The notes under the pieces: model-generated
What the model saw: only the letters and a program-made list of their open reading frames with translations
What the model was told of the DNA's origin: nothing
Database searches by the model: none
Position numbers and translations under genes: made by a program
Shown: piece after piece, positions 24,547 to 32,882 of the stretch
Layout: each line of letters begins with the position of its first letter
Numbering within the stretch: the first letter of the stretch is position 1
Assembly: GCA_934317185.1 (NCBI GenBank)
Contig: CAKREJ010000002.1
Location: forward strand, 1 to 51,321
Reading direction: 5' to 3'
DNA length: 51,321 nt
Source of the DNA: an uncultured Anaerobutyricum sp.
Lineage (GTDB): Bacteria; Bacillota; Clostridia; Lachnospirales; Lachnospiraceae

Positions 24547-26316
24547 TTATGCTTCCTCCTTTTTAAATTGTGTTTCATATATCTCACGGTAAATTTCACA
24601 GGAAGTAATTAATTGTTCATGCGTTCCTTTTGCCATGATTTTTCCATCATCCATCACTAAAATAAGATCTGCATTCTGAATCGAAGATGTTCTCTGAGAA
24701 ACAATAAATACCGTCGGCTTTCTCTTCATTTCCTGAATTGCTTTTCGAAGCTTGGCATCCGTTTCATAATCAAGTGCGGATGCACTGTCATCCATAATAA
24801 GAATATCTGACTGTGGAACTAAGGCTCTCGCTAATGTGAGTCGCTGTCGTTGTCCGCCGGAAAGATTTTTGCCGCCCTGTTCTATTTTTGCATCCAGTTT
24901 TCCTTCTTTTGTATCAACAAATTCTTTTGCCTGAGAAATAAACAATGCCTCCTGCATCTGTTCCTCTGTCGCATCCGGACACCCAAATGTCAGATTATCA
25001 CGAATCGTTCCTGCAAAAAGCTGTGCCTTCTGCGGAACAACAGAAATCGCATTTCTTAGAGCTTCATAAGTATAGTCCTGTACATTTTTTCCGGCGATAT
25101 ACACTTCTCCTTCTGTGACATCATAGAACCTGGGAATCATATTTACAAGTGTAGACTTACCAGAGCCGGTTCCTCCTATAATTCCTATTGTCTGTCCCGG
25201 CATTGCTTTAAAAGAAATATCTTCTACCGCATAATCGCCACCTCCGGCATAAGCAAAAGAAACATCTTTAAATTCTACGACAGGAATATCTTTTCTGACA
25301 TTTACAGTTTCTTTTTTTCCTTCTTTCATAGATGCTTCCATAGAAAAAATATCCTGAATACGATTAAAACAAGCCATTGCCCTTGTCACAGAAATAATCA
25401 GGTTCGCCAGCTTGATCAGCTCTACAAGGATCTGTGACATATAGTTATAAAGTGCAACTACCTGCCCCTGGGATAAGGTTCCTGTATTTACACGAATTGC
25501 CCCTGTATATATCAGCACTAAAATTGCACAGTTAATAATCACGAAAGTAAGCGGGTTTGTAAGTCCCGATATTTTACCTGCCAGCTTCTGTAATGAAGTT
25601 AACTCTTCATTCTGGGATAAAAACTTTTCATATTCCTTCTGTTCCTGATGAAAAGCACGGATCACCCTTACTCCGGTAAGATTCTCCCTTGTTGTTCCCA
25701 GAATTGTATCAAGGGCTACCTGTACCTTTTTATAAAGAGGCTTCGTAACTAACATAACCCCAAAAACAACAACTGATAATAAAATAATGGCTGCTACAAA
25801 AATCATCGCTGCCTTCACATCAATTGTAAAGGCCATGATCATTGCTCCAAAAACAATAAATGGTGAACGTAGAAAAAGACGAAGAACCAGATTGATTCCA
25901 TTCTGCACCTGATTAATATCACTCGTCATCCTCGTAATAAGTGTAGACGTTCCTGTTGTATCCATCTCCTGATACCCTAATGTCAAAATATGAGTAAACA
26001 ACTCATAACGAATACCAGTCGCTGCCCCAACCGCTGCCTTCGCAGCAAAATACTGTGCTGTAATCGAACATACAAGCCCTACTGCTGCTAATACTAAAAG
26101 AACAAGGCACATTCTTACAATATGTCCCGAATCTCTCTGCACAATACCATCATCAATAATCGAAGCGACAACTAACGGCACAAACAGTTCAAAAAAGGCT
26201 TCCAACATCTTAAATAAAGGAGCCAGAATACTTTCCCTTTTATAGTCCTTCATAAAGTATAATAATTTCTTCATAACCTTTCTTCTTTCTATCCTTTCTA
26301 ACTCATTTTCCTTCAT
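24547..26316 (-). CDS. ABC exporter half-transporter, subunit with degenerate Walker B
   Basis: A 589-residue exporter subunit: six membrane helices (about 30-325) and an ATPase domain (about 345-585). Walker A is GGTGSGKST and the signature a consensus LSGGQRQ, but Walker B reads LIMDDSASALD, with Asp in place of the catalytic Glu. Together with the partner's MSQGQ, one composite ATP site is degenerate and the other fully consensus, the hallmark of an asymmetric heterodimer. The ATG at 26316 has AAGGTGAT upstream; an in-frame ATG at 26274 also has AAGG but too close. The DtxR-type regulator gene is divergent with about 127 bases between, so it is the likely regulator. Confidence 0.92.
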   Translation of the reverse strand: MKENELERIERRKVMKKLLYFMKDYKRESILAPLFKMLEAFFELFVPLVVASIIDDGIVQRDSGHIVRMCLVLLVLAAVGLVCSITAQYFAAKAAVGAATGIRYELFTHILTLGYQEMDTTGTSTLITRMTSDINQVQNGINLVLRLFLRSPFIVFGAMIMAFTIDVKAAMIFVAAIILLSVVVFGVMLVTKPLYKKVQVALDTILGTTRENLTGVRVIRAFHQEQKEYEKFLSQNEELTSLQKLAGKISGLTNPLTFVIINCAILVLIYTGAIRVNTGTLSQGQVVALYNYMSQILVELIKLANLIISVTRAMACFNRIQDIFSMEASMKEGKKETVNVRKDIPVVEFKDVSFAYAGGGDYAVEDISFKAMPGQTIGIIGGTGSGKSTLVNMIPRFYDVTEGEVYIAGKNVQDYTYEALRNAISVVPQKAQLFAGTIRDNLTFGCPDATEEQMQEALFISQAKEFVDTKEGKLDAKIEQGGKNLSGGQRQRLTLARALVPQSDILIMDDSASALDYETDAKLRKAIQEMKRKPTVFIVSQRTSSIQNADLILVMDDGKIMAKGTHEQLITSCEIYREIYETQFKKEEA

Positions 26317-26372
26317 TACAGTTTATCACCTTACTTTCTCTTTTTAAAGAGGGAATTTTTCATTAGCTTTGT

Positions 26373-26401
26373 TTGAAAAATTGCCATTAATATGTTATAC
26401 T
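26373..26401 (+). promoter_or_regulatory. Promoter of the DtxR-type regulator gene
   Basis: TTGAAA (26373-26378), a 17-base spacer ending in TGT (extended -10) and TATACT (26396-26401). Confidence 0.6.
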
Positions 26402-26413
26402 GATACCATTAAT
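26384..26413. promoter_or_regulatory. Two direct repeats CCATTAAT in the regulator/exporter promoter region
   Basis: CCATTAAT occurs at 26384-26391 and 26406-26413, 22 bases apart (two helical turns), bracketing the -10 element. They could be binding sites of the adjacent regulator. DtxR-type operators are usually palindromic, so this is tentative. Confidence 0.3.
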
Positions 26414-26443
26414 CGAATTTATACGTTTATTGAGGTGATTATA

Positions 26444-26821
26444 TTGAAGGAGAAAAGCAACGAATCCGCTGAAAACTATTTAGAAACAATATTAGTTCTC
26501 AGTAAGAGACTTCCTGTTGTTCGTTCTGTTGATATTGCCAACCAGCTTGATTTTAAGAAGTCAAGTGTAAGTATCGCAATGAAAAATCTTCGTGAGAAGA
26601 ATCATATCACTGTAACAGATGCAGGGTATATTTACCTTACAGAATCTGGAAAGGCAATTGCAGATATGATATATGAACGACATCAGTTACTTACATCATG
26701 TTTAGAAAAATTAGGAGTTCCTGCTGATATTGCAGAAAAGGATGCCTGTAAGATAGAACATGTTATCAGCAAAGAAAGCTTTGAAGCAATCAAAGAGCAT
26801 CTAACAACAAATATTAAATAG
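26444..26821 (+). CDS. DtxR/MntR family metal-dependent transcriptional regulator
   Basis: A 125-residue regulator, shorter than MntR (142). The N-terminal winged helix includes SVDIANQLDFKKSSVSIAMK at about 28-47. A dimerisation/metal domain follows, with ERHQLL and CKIEHV. Compared with MntR ligands, E11, H77, E102 and H103 have counterparts, D8 is replaced by Asn and E99 by Cys. The resulting C-x2-E-H is the pattern of DtxR/IdeR iron sensors. Start: TTG at 26444, because GAGGTGAT lies a few bases upstream; the ATG at 26369 lies before the promoter's -35. It is divergent to the heterodimeric ABC exporter, which it probably controls. Confidence 0.85.
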   Translation: MKEKSNESAENYLETILVLSKRLPVVRSVDIANQLDFKKSSVSIAMKNLREKNHITVTDAGYIYLTESGKAIADMIYERHQLLTSCLEKLGVPADIAEKDACKIEHVISKESFEAIKEHLTTNIK

Positions 26822-26840
26822 TTTTGTTATTATTGAAAGA

Positions 26841-26890
26841 AAAAGGGAGAACCATCAACCAGTCAAATCGGTTGATGGTTCTCCCTTTTT
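26841..26890. terminator. Bidirectional terminator between convergent genes
   Basis: A perfect 20-base-pair stem (26841-26860 with 26870-26889 or so), nine-base loop, with A and T runs at the two ends. It separates the DtxR-type gene from the leftward GGDEF/EAL gene. Confidence 0.85.
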
Positions 26891-26935
26891 AAAGACGGAT
26901 AGTAATTTAATTCTCATCACCTATAAAAGCAGGAA

Positions 26936-28645
26936 TCATCTCACATCTGATATAATTTTTGTCATATCCATCAAAGAACAATAATACTGTCTCCAGCCTT
27001 CTTTTTCCTGTAAATAAAATACTTTCGCATATACAGATATCCTTGCTTCATCTTTCGTTAAAAGATGAAGCATCCCATCTGCACCGGATACCGCATTTTC
27101 AAAAGCTTTCCCCATCATCTCATAAAACAAACTTCTTTCTTTTTCCGGTATCTGTTCTAAGAGAGTTTTCTCAATATTATCCCCAGTATACTCTAAGCCC
27201 AGCATACGAAAATACGGATCATTAACACTCGTTACTTTAATCTCTCCACCTTTTGCTTCAAAAAAAATAACCGGACCGAGGACATTATTCAGCATACTGT
27301 CACTGACAAAATTCATATCAATAAATTCACGGATATGCATAGAGTCTGCCTGTTTATATACGAGTCCCTGCGTATCTATGAAGCTTTTATCTTTTAACAA
27401 TTGTTCAAATTTATGGACTGGCAGTGGCTTATAATAATAAAATCCCTGTGTATAACGACAGCCAAGATTCTGCACAAACTTTTCCTGACTCTCATCCTCA
27501 ACACCTTCTACTACGATCGGAAGATGTAAAACTCCCGCCATATTCACAATAGCCTCTAATATATTTGCAGTCTTTTGACGCTCTCTTTCTTCAAAACGAA
27601 GGAAACGCATATCTAGCTTCAATACATCTACCGGTATGTTCTTTAACATATTAAGTGAGGAATATCCACAGCCAAAGTCATCCATCATAACGATCATTCC
27701 TCTGTTTCGGAGTGTATTTACTGTGCTAAAGATTCTGTTATTATTCTCTGTATAAGCACTCTCCGTAATTTCAACTTTAATAAGATGTTCCGGAATCTCA
27801 TATTTCTCAATAAGAGAAAAAATATACTGCGGAACATCCATTGAAAAAATATCAATACGAGATACATTAATAGATATCGGAACCGGTGAATATCCCCGAT
27901 CGATCCAATCCTTAAGCCACTGACATACTTTCTCCCAAACATAGCGGTCAAGACGATCTATCATCTTGTTTTTCTCTAATACAGGAATAAAGCCACCCGG
28001 CAAAAGAATCTCCCCGTTCTCCTTTTCCCATCGTACCAATGCTTCCGCACCTACGATCTGTCCTGTCACGATATTGCATTGTGGCTGAACATAAAAAGTA
28101 AATTCCTCTTTTTCCATTCCCTCCTCTATCGCTGCTAAAAGACAGACTTCTTCTTCCAAACAAGATTCCATCTCTATTGTATAACGACAGATATGCCACT
28201 CATAATCTTCAGCAGCATGGGACAGGGCAAGCATTGCATGATCGTACATCAATTCCGGCAATACAGTAGTATCCTCGATTGTATATACCCCAAATAATGG
28301 AAAGAAAGCAGATGTATTCGTCCACTTACTAAGTTTCTCTATAATCTTTGTCCGAAGCTCCCTCAGCAATTCTTCCTTATCAGGTAGCAGTACAACAAAG
28401 TTATCTCCACCTAAATATGCATTGATTCCATTATTCTCCAGAGCACTCTGTTTTAAACAGGTACAAATATAACGGATAACTTCATCTCCAGAATTTCTTC
28501 CATATAATTTGTTAAAGAGGCGAAAATGCTCAATATCAATTGCTACTATGCAATATGTATCTGGAAGAAGCCCTGCAAGCTTCTTCCGAAGTCCATTCAT
28601 AAATGAATGGTTATAATAATAATCACTTAAATTACCCATTTTCAT
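26936..28645 (-). CDS. GGDEF(degenerate)-EAL-PAS protein, probable c-di-GMP phosphodiesterase
   Basis: A 569-residue cytoplasmic protein of three parts. The GGDEF domain (about 28-155) has GGDNF (79-83) in place of GGDEF, so cyclase activity is unlikely; such domains can bind GTP and activate the EAL domain. The EAL domain (about 165-412) keeps the catalytic set: EALVRW (201-206), N260 in ISINVS, EITESA, DDFGCGYSS (322-330), K343, E380 and QGFYYYKPLP, so it probably hydrolyses c-di-GMP. A PAS-like domain (about 425-560) is at the C-terminus, an unusual order. AGAGG lies upstream of the ATG. It follows spoIVB on the same strand, where spo0A is normally found, and two matched palindromes lie upstream. 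Confidence 0.9.
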   Translation of the reverse strand: MKMGNLSDYYYNHSFMNGLRKKLAGLLPDTYCIVAIDIEHFRLFNKLYGRNSGDEVIRYICTCLKQSALENNGINAYLGGDNFVVLLPDKEELLRELRTKIIEKLSKWTNTSAFFPLFGVYTIEDTTVLPELMYDHAMLALSHAAEDYEWHICRYTIEMESCLEEEVCLLAAIEEGMEKEEFTFYVQPQCNIVTGQIVGAEALVRWEKENGEILLPGGFIPVLEKNKMIDRLDRYVWEKVCQWLKDWIDRGYSPVPISINVSRIDIFSMDVPQYIFSLIEKYEIPEHLIKVEITESAYTENNNRIFSTVNTLRNRGMIVMMDDFGCGYSSLNMLKNIPVDVLKLDMRFLRFEERERQKTANILEAIVNMAGVLHLPIVVEGVEDESQEKFVQNLGCRYTQGFYYYKPLPVHKFEQLLKDKSFIDTQGLVYKQADSMHIREFIDMNFVSDSMLNNVLGPVIFFEAKGGEIKVTSVNDPYFRMLGLEYTGDNIEKTLLEQIPEKERSLFYEMMGKAFENAVSGADGMLHLLTKDEARISVYAKVFYLQEKEGWRQYYCSLMDMTKIISDVR

Positions 28646-28675
28646 ACTTCCTCTTACCTGTCCTGTAGTTATTTT

Positions 28676-28724
28676 TACAATATTTCTATTGTAGCCCCTC
28701 TTTCTTGCAATATTCTATATTGCA
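28676..28724. promoter_or_regulatory. Two matched palindromes upstream of the GGDEF/EAL gene
   Basis: TACAATA-N4-TATTGTA (28676-28693) and TGCAATA-N5-TATTGCA (28706-28724), with centres about 30 bases apart. They share the shape T(A/G)CAATA...TATTG(T/C)A and look like paired sites for a dimeric regulator. Confidence 0.45.
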
Positions 28725-28737
28725 CTTTGCATATTTT

Positions 28738-29811
28738 TTATTCTAACATACTTTCTGCAAATATTCCATAACCCTTTTCAGGATTATCGATCAAAACATG
28801 GGTGACTGCCCCGATCAACTTTCCACTTTGTAAAATAGGACTTCCACTTAGTCCCTGAATAATCCCTCCCGTAAGCTCGATTAATTCAGGATCTGTCACT
28901 TTAATCTTTAATGTTTTTAAAGAATTTTTCTCATGAAAAAAAACTTTTTCTATCTCTATTGTATAATCTTTACTTTTTCCGCTAATACTGCTTCTAAGAT
29001 AAGCTCTTCCCTGCTTTATTTCTGCTTTTTTTGCAACGGGTATCTTTTCTCCCACACAAAATTCTTCTTTACTTTTTGTTATTTTTCCAAATATTCCTCC
29101 ACTTGTATTGGTATAAATTTCTCCAACATAATTTTGTGGTATATAATTAATACTTCCGATCACTTCTCCGGGTGTCCCTGCTTTCCCTCTTATAATAGAA
29201 GAAATATTCGTCCGATAAGCATTTCCGGATTCTATCATAAACTGTACTCCTATATCCCCATCGCTGATTCCATGTCCAAGAGCAGCAAAACTTCCATCTT
29301 CTTTTACAAATGTAACTGTGCCTATTCCCTGCGTGTCATTTCTGATCCATACTCCAACCTGATAACAATCATTTTTTGAAGAATAAACCGGTTTGACTTT
29401 CACCTTTAACTTTTTGTTTTTTCGTTTTATTGTGAGAATTACTTCTTGTACTCCATTTTTTTGTAGCAATCTTATAAATTGCTGTTTGGTTTCAATTTTC
29501 TGCCCATTTAATGCAAGGATATAATCTCCGGCTTTTATTTTACAGGTTGCCGGGGATATAACCTTTCCATTTTTACCCTCTACTTCCTGAATTCCTAATA
29601 CTAGAATTCCCTCCGTTTTTACATAGATTCCGATCGGTACTCCGGATGCATAAACCTTTTCTTCTGTTTTCTTTTGCTCAGTCTGTTCTTTTTTACTTTG
29701 CAATTGTCGGGAAAATGCAGTGCTTGACTGCAGAAAATGTCTATATTGTCCCAGCATAGCCAGTATAAGAACCAACAATACAATATAAAACCGCCTTAAT
29801 ATCTCCTTCAT
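28738..29811 (-). CDS. spoIVB: SpoIVB serine peptidase (stage IV sporulation)
   Basis: A 357-residue forespore-secreted protease that signals to activate SpoIVFB and pro-sigma-K processing in the mother cell. A membrane anchor lies at about 8-23, a PDZ domain at about 85-155 (IKAGDYILALNGQKI), and an S55-type catalytic domain with ALGHGISD and the nucleophile Ser in QGLSGSPIL near the end. The start at 29811 has a GGGGG stretch nine bases upstream; earlier in-frame ATGs at 29826 and 29856 lack sites and precede a possible sigma-G start. The gene follows recN, as in Bacillus and clostridia, but spo0A does not follow it. Confidence 0.95.
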   Translation of the reverse strand: MKEILRRFYIVLLVLILAMLGQYRHFLQSSTAFSRQLQSKKEQTEQKKTEEKVYASGVPIGIYVKTEGILVLGIQEVEGKNGKVISPATCKIKAGDYILALNGQKIETKQQFIRLLQKNGVQEVILTIKRKNKKLKVKVKPVYSSKNDCYQVGVWIRNDTQGIGTVTFVKEDGSFAALGHGISDGDIGVQFMIESGNAYRTNISSIIRGKAGTPGEVIGSINYIPQNYVGEIYTNTSGGIFGKITKSKEEFCVGEKIPVAKKAEIKQGRAYLRSSISGKSKDYTIEIEKVFFHEKNSLKTLKIKVTDPELIELTGGIIQGLSGSPILQSGKLIGAVTHVLIDNPEKGYGIFAESMLE

Positions 29812-29841
29812 AAAAAATGCCCCCATATCTAAGTTTTCACT

Positions 29842-29848
29842 TAGTATG
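29842..29848 (-). promoter_or_regulatory. Possible sigma-G -10 element of spoIVB
   Basis: CATACTA on the minus strand is an exact match to the sigma-G -10 and lies about 30 bases before the chosen spoIVB start. The -35 region (TTTGAAAC) is a poor match, so this is tentative. Confidence 0.3.
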
Positions 29849-29880
29849 GCAGGCATCTTATTGTTTCAAACAGACATATT

Positions 29881-31548
29881 TTACTGTTTTGCCAAAGCAC
29901 GCATTTCTCTTGCATTTTGTAAAACAGCTTCTGTAATCTTCACTCCTCCAAGCATTCTTGCCAGCTCCTTTATTGATTCTTCTTCTGATAACTGGTAAAT
30001 ATTACTAATTGTAGAATTGGCATCACTTGTTTTTTCAATTAAATAATGAGAATCTGCCATCGCAGCTATCTGAGGAAGGTGGGTGATCGCGATAACCTGT
30101 CTTTTTTTAGCAATACAGGCAAGTCTCTCCGAAACCTTCTGTGCAGTTCTTCCACTGATTCCTGTATCAATCTCATCAAAAATTAGAGTTTCAATACCTT
30201 CTTCATCTGCTAAAATGGACTTTATGGCTAACATAATACGGGACAACTCACCTCCCGAAGCAATTTCATGAAGTGGTCTTACTGTCTGACCAGGATTAGT
30301 AGAAATCATAAAACAGACATTATCCCTTCCCTGTACAGAGTAATGCTCCGATTGTTCAAAAGCAATCTCAAAAGCAACATCTAAAAAATTCAGATCAAGC
30401 AATGCTTCTTTTATAAGTTTTGTCAACGGAACTGCTGCTTCTTTACGCAATAATGTTAATTTATCACATTGTGCATTCAATTTTTCTTTTACTTTAGAGA
30501 GTTCCCTCTTTATTTCAGAAATATACTCTTCATAATTGGAAAGTTTTTCATATTTTTCAACACTGTCATCATGATACTTTTGAATTTTCTCTATGGAAGT
30601 TCCATATTTTGCTTTTAAATGATTGATCAGATTCAGTCTCTCTTCCAGCTCAACAAATTGTTCCCCATCAAACTCCATAGAATCAATATAGCCGGAAAGT
30701 TCTCTGTTAAAGTCATTTAAAAGAGAATCTATTGTCTGCAATTGTTCCGTCAGTCCTTTTGCCCCGGCATCAATGCTTTCCACCGCATAAAGCTTCTGCA
30801 CAGCAGTTCCGATCAAATCTCCTGCACAACCACTCTGGCTGGCTGTCATTTCGTGAACTGCGGCACAGTCAGAAAGAATTTCTTTTGCGTGAGATACCTT
30901 CTGATATTCCATCTCAAGAGACTCATCTTCTCCCTGACGCAAATTTGCCTCTTCTATCTCCTGAATCTCATATTTTAGAAATTCCATTTCCCGAAGTCTC
31001 TGTTCTTCTCCCATATTATGCTCAGAAAGATTTCTCTGCAGCTCCTGGTACTCCTGATATAATAAAGTAACTTCTTTCTTTATCGGTGCGATAACACTCC
31101 GATGATAACTGTCAATAATCTTCAGATGATTCTGTGGTTTTAAAAGAAGCTGATTTTCATGTTGACCGCTCAGATCAAGAAGAAGTGGGGAAAGTTCTTT
31201 TAACCTTCCAATTGTTACACTAATATCATTCACTTTATTTATTACACGATTATTGGTAATTCTTCTTGAAATGATAATCTCACCATCTTCAAACGGAATT
31301 TCAAATTCTTCCATTTTTTTTCGTACAGCCTCACTCTGTGTATGAAATATCAGCTCAATCAATGCACTGTCACAGCCATTTCTTATCATATCTTTCGGAA
31401 TCTTTGCACCAAGTGCAGACTGAATCGATCCGATCAAGATTGATTTACCTGCACCGGTTTCTCCGGTAAGTATATTCAGATGGTCTGTAAAATCCACCTC
31501 TGTTTCCTCGATAAGTGCCAGATTTTTAACATGTAAATTTATGAGCAT
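29881..31548 (-). CDS. recN: DNA repair protein RecN
   Basis: A 555-residue SMC-like ATPase that acts at double-strand breaks. Walker A is GETGAGKSIL near residues 29-38, followed by two coiled-coil arms (about 150-380). The C-terminal half has the signature ASGGELSRIMLAIK and Walker B TLIFDEIDTGISG. Length is normal. GGAGG lies seven bases before the ATG. It sits between argR (14-base gap) and spoIVB, the usual Firmicutes order. Confidence 0.97.
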   Translation of the reverse strand: MLINLHVKNLALIEETEVDFTDHLNILTGETGAGKSILIGSIQSALGAKIPKDMIRNGCDSALIELIFHTQSEAVRKKMEEFEIPFEDGEIIISRRITNNRVINKVNDISVTIGRLKELSPLLLDLSGQHENQLLLKPQNHLKIIDSYHRSVIAPIKKEVTLLYQEYQELQRNLSEHNMGEEQRLREMEFLKYEIQEIEEANLRQGEDESLEMEYQKVSHAKEILSDCAAVHEMTASQSGCAGDLIGTAVQKLYAVESIDAGAKGLTEQLQTIDSLLNDFNRELSGYIDSMEFDGEQFVELEERLNLINHLKAKYGTSIEKIQKYHDDSVEKYEKLSNYEEYISEIKRELSKVKEKLNAQCDKLTLLRKEAAVPLTKLIKEALLDLNFLDVAFEIAFEQSEHYSVQGRDNVCFMISTNPGQTVRPLHEIASGGELSRIMLAIKSILADEEGIETLIFDEIDTGISGRTAQKVSERLACIAKKRQVIAITHLPQIAAMADSHYLIEKTSDANSTISNIYQLSEEESIKELARMLGGVKITEAVLQNAREMRALAKQ

Positions 31549-31562
31549 AGCATCCTCCGATG

Positions 31563-32021
31563 TTAACGATGTCCTTTCATAATAGTGTCAATTTCTCTCA
31601 TTACTTCTTCCACCATAGAAGTTTCCTTCACCACGCACATAATCGTGTCGTCTCCGGCAATACAGCCAAGTACTCCTTGAAGGGAAATAGAATCAATGGC
31701 TGCTGCACATGCCATAGCCATCCCGGGAACCGTTTTAATTACTAAAATATTTTCTGCATTGTCCATATGAAGAATCCCTTCTGACAACACTCTTTTATAC
31801 TTGCTTGAAACATGAATATCCTCTGTCTGGATCGGAGCATATTTCTGCTTTCCATTGGCCCCGATAACTTTGGTAAGTTTTAATTCTCGGATATCTCTTG
31901 AAATAGTTCCCTGTGTGGAAGAAAATCCTGCTTCTGACAATCTTTTTGTCAGTTCTTCCTGTGTTTCTATATCATTTGTCCGGATAATCTCCAGTATTTT
32001 TTCCTGTCGTTTTCCCTTCAT
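31563..32021 (-). CDS. argR: Arginine repressor ArgR/AhrC
   Basis: A 152-residue hexameric regulator that represses arginine synthesis and activates catabolism when arginine is bound. The N-terminal winged helix has ETQEELTKRL and FSSTQGTISRDIRELKL (contacting ARG boxes). The C-terminal oligomerisation domain has the arginine-binding GVLGCIAGDDTIM. GGAG precedes the ATG. Its place between nadK and recN is the conserved Firmicutes arrangement. Confidence 0.97.
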   Translation of the reverse strand: MKGKRQEKILEIIRTNDIETQEELTKRLSEAGFSSTQGTISRDIRELKLTKVIGANGKQKYAPIQTEDIHVSSKYKRVLSEGILHMDNAENILVIKTVPGMAMACAAAIDSISLQGVLGCIAGDDTIMCVVKETSMVEEVMREIDTIMKGHR

Positions 32022-32040
32022 TTGTTATCTCCACTTCTTT

Positions 32041-32877
32041 TTATAAAAGCTTCTCTTTTAAAATCTGTACAAAGCTGACTTCTGTTGCCTTAATAAACGG
32101 TGTTACTTCCTGTGATTTATAAATCTTTACCCAATCTCCCGGAAATAAAGAAAGCCCTTCCCTTCCATCAAAAGAAATAATCGCTTCCTCTTTGATATTA
32201 CTTCTGATCTGTTCAATTTCTACTGTCACAACATCCTCTTTTGCAAGAACAATACTGCGGGCTGTCAGAGAATGTGGACAGATTGGTGTAATCACAAAGT
32301 TTTTACAGGTTGGATTAATAATCGGACCACCGGCTGACAGATTATATCCTGTAGATCCTGTTGGTGTACAGACAATCACACCATCTGCACGATAACGATC
32401 AATAACTGCCCCGTTAATCCCAACCTTTAATCCAATGACTCGTGATGCCCCAAACCGGTTAATATTAAAATCATTCAGAGCAATGTAGGTGGCTGCTTTT
32501 TTACCTTGTTTATAAACCTCTGCCGTAAGCATGATACGATTTTCCACCTGATACTGATCCTTTAACAGCAAATCTAATGTCTTTGATAAATCGGCAAGAT
32601 TAACATCAGCAAGAAATCCAAGTGTTCCAAGATTGATCCCCAGTAGAGGAATATTATTTCCAACAAGCATTCTTGCTGCCGCAAGAATCGTTCCATCTCC
32701 ACCAATCACAAGGATACATTGTGTTCCTTCTGGAATGTCTATCGAAGAGACATCTCTGTCATATCTATCATAAACATTACATACCGCACCCATTCTTGAA
32801 ATATGATGCCTTATCTGTTCCGTAATTTCCAGATTAATATCTTTTTGCTTATTTGCAATAATAAAAAAATTATTCAT
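32041..32877 (-). CDS. nadK: NAD kinase
   Basis: A 278-residue enzyme that phosphorylates NAD to NADP with ATP. It shows the GGDGT motif (59-63, catalytic Asp), LGINLGTLGFLAD, and the conserved TGSTGYNLSAGGPI segment. Length and domain order are normal. It lies 19 bases upstream of argR and five bases downstream of tlyA, in the tlyA-nadK-argR-recN operon. Confidence 0.97.
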   Translation of the reverse strand: MNNFFIIANKQKDINLEITEQIRHHISRMGAVCNVYDRYDRDVSSIDIPEGTQCILVIGGDGTILAAARMLVGNNIPLLGINLGTLGFLADVNLADLSKTLDLLLKDQYQVENRIMLTAEVYKQGKKAATYIALNDFNINRFGASRVIGLKVGINGAVIDRYRADGVIVCTPTGSTGYNLSAGGPIINPTCKNFVITPICPHSLTARSIVLAKEDVVTVEIEQIRSNIKEEAIISFDGREGLSLFPGDWVKIYKSQEVTPFIKATEVSFVQILKEKLL

Positions 32878-32882
32878 GCTGT

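Noticed and set aside
31563..32021. LexA or ARG boxes in front of recN/argR
   Set aside because: The gaps between these genes are under 20 bases and hold no recognisable palindrome.
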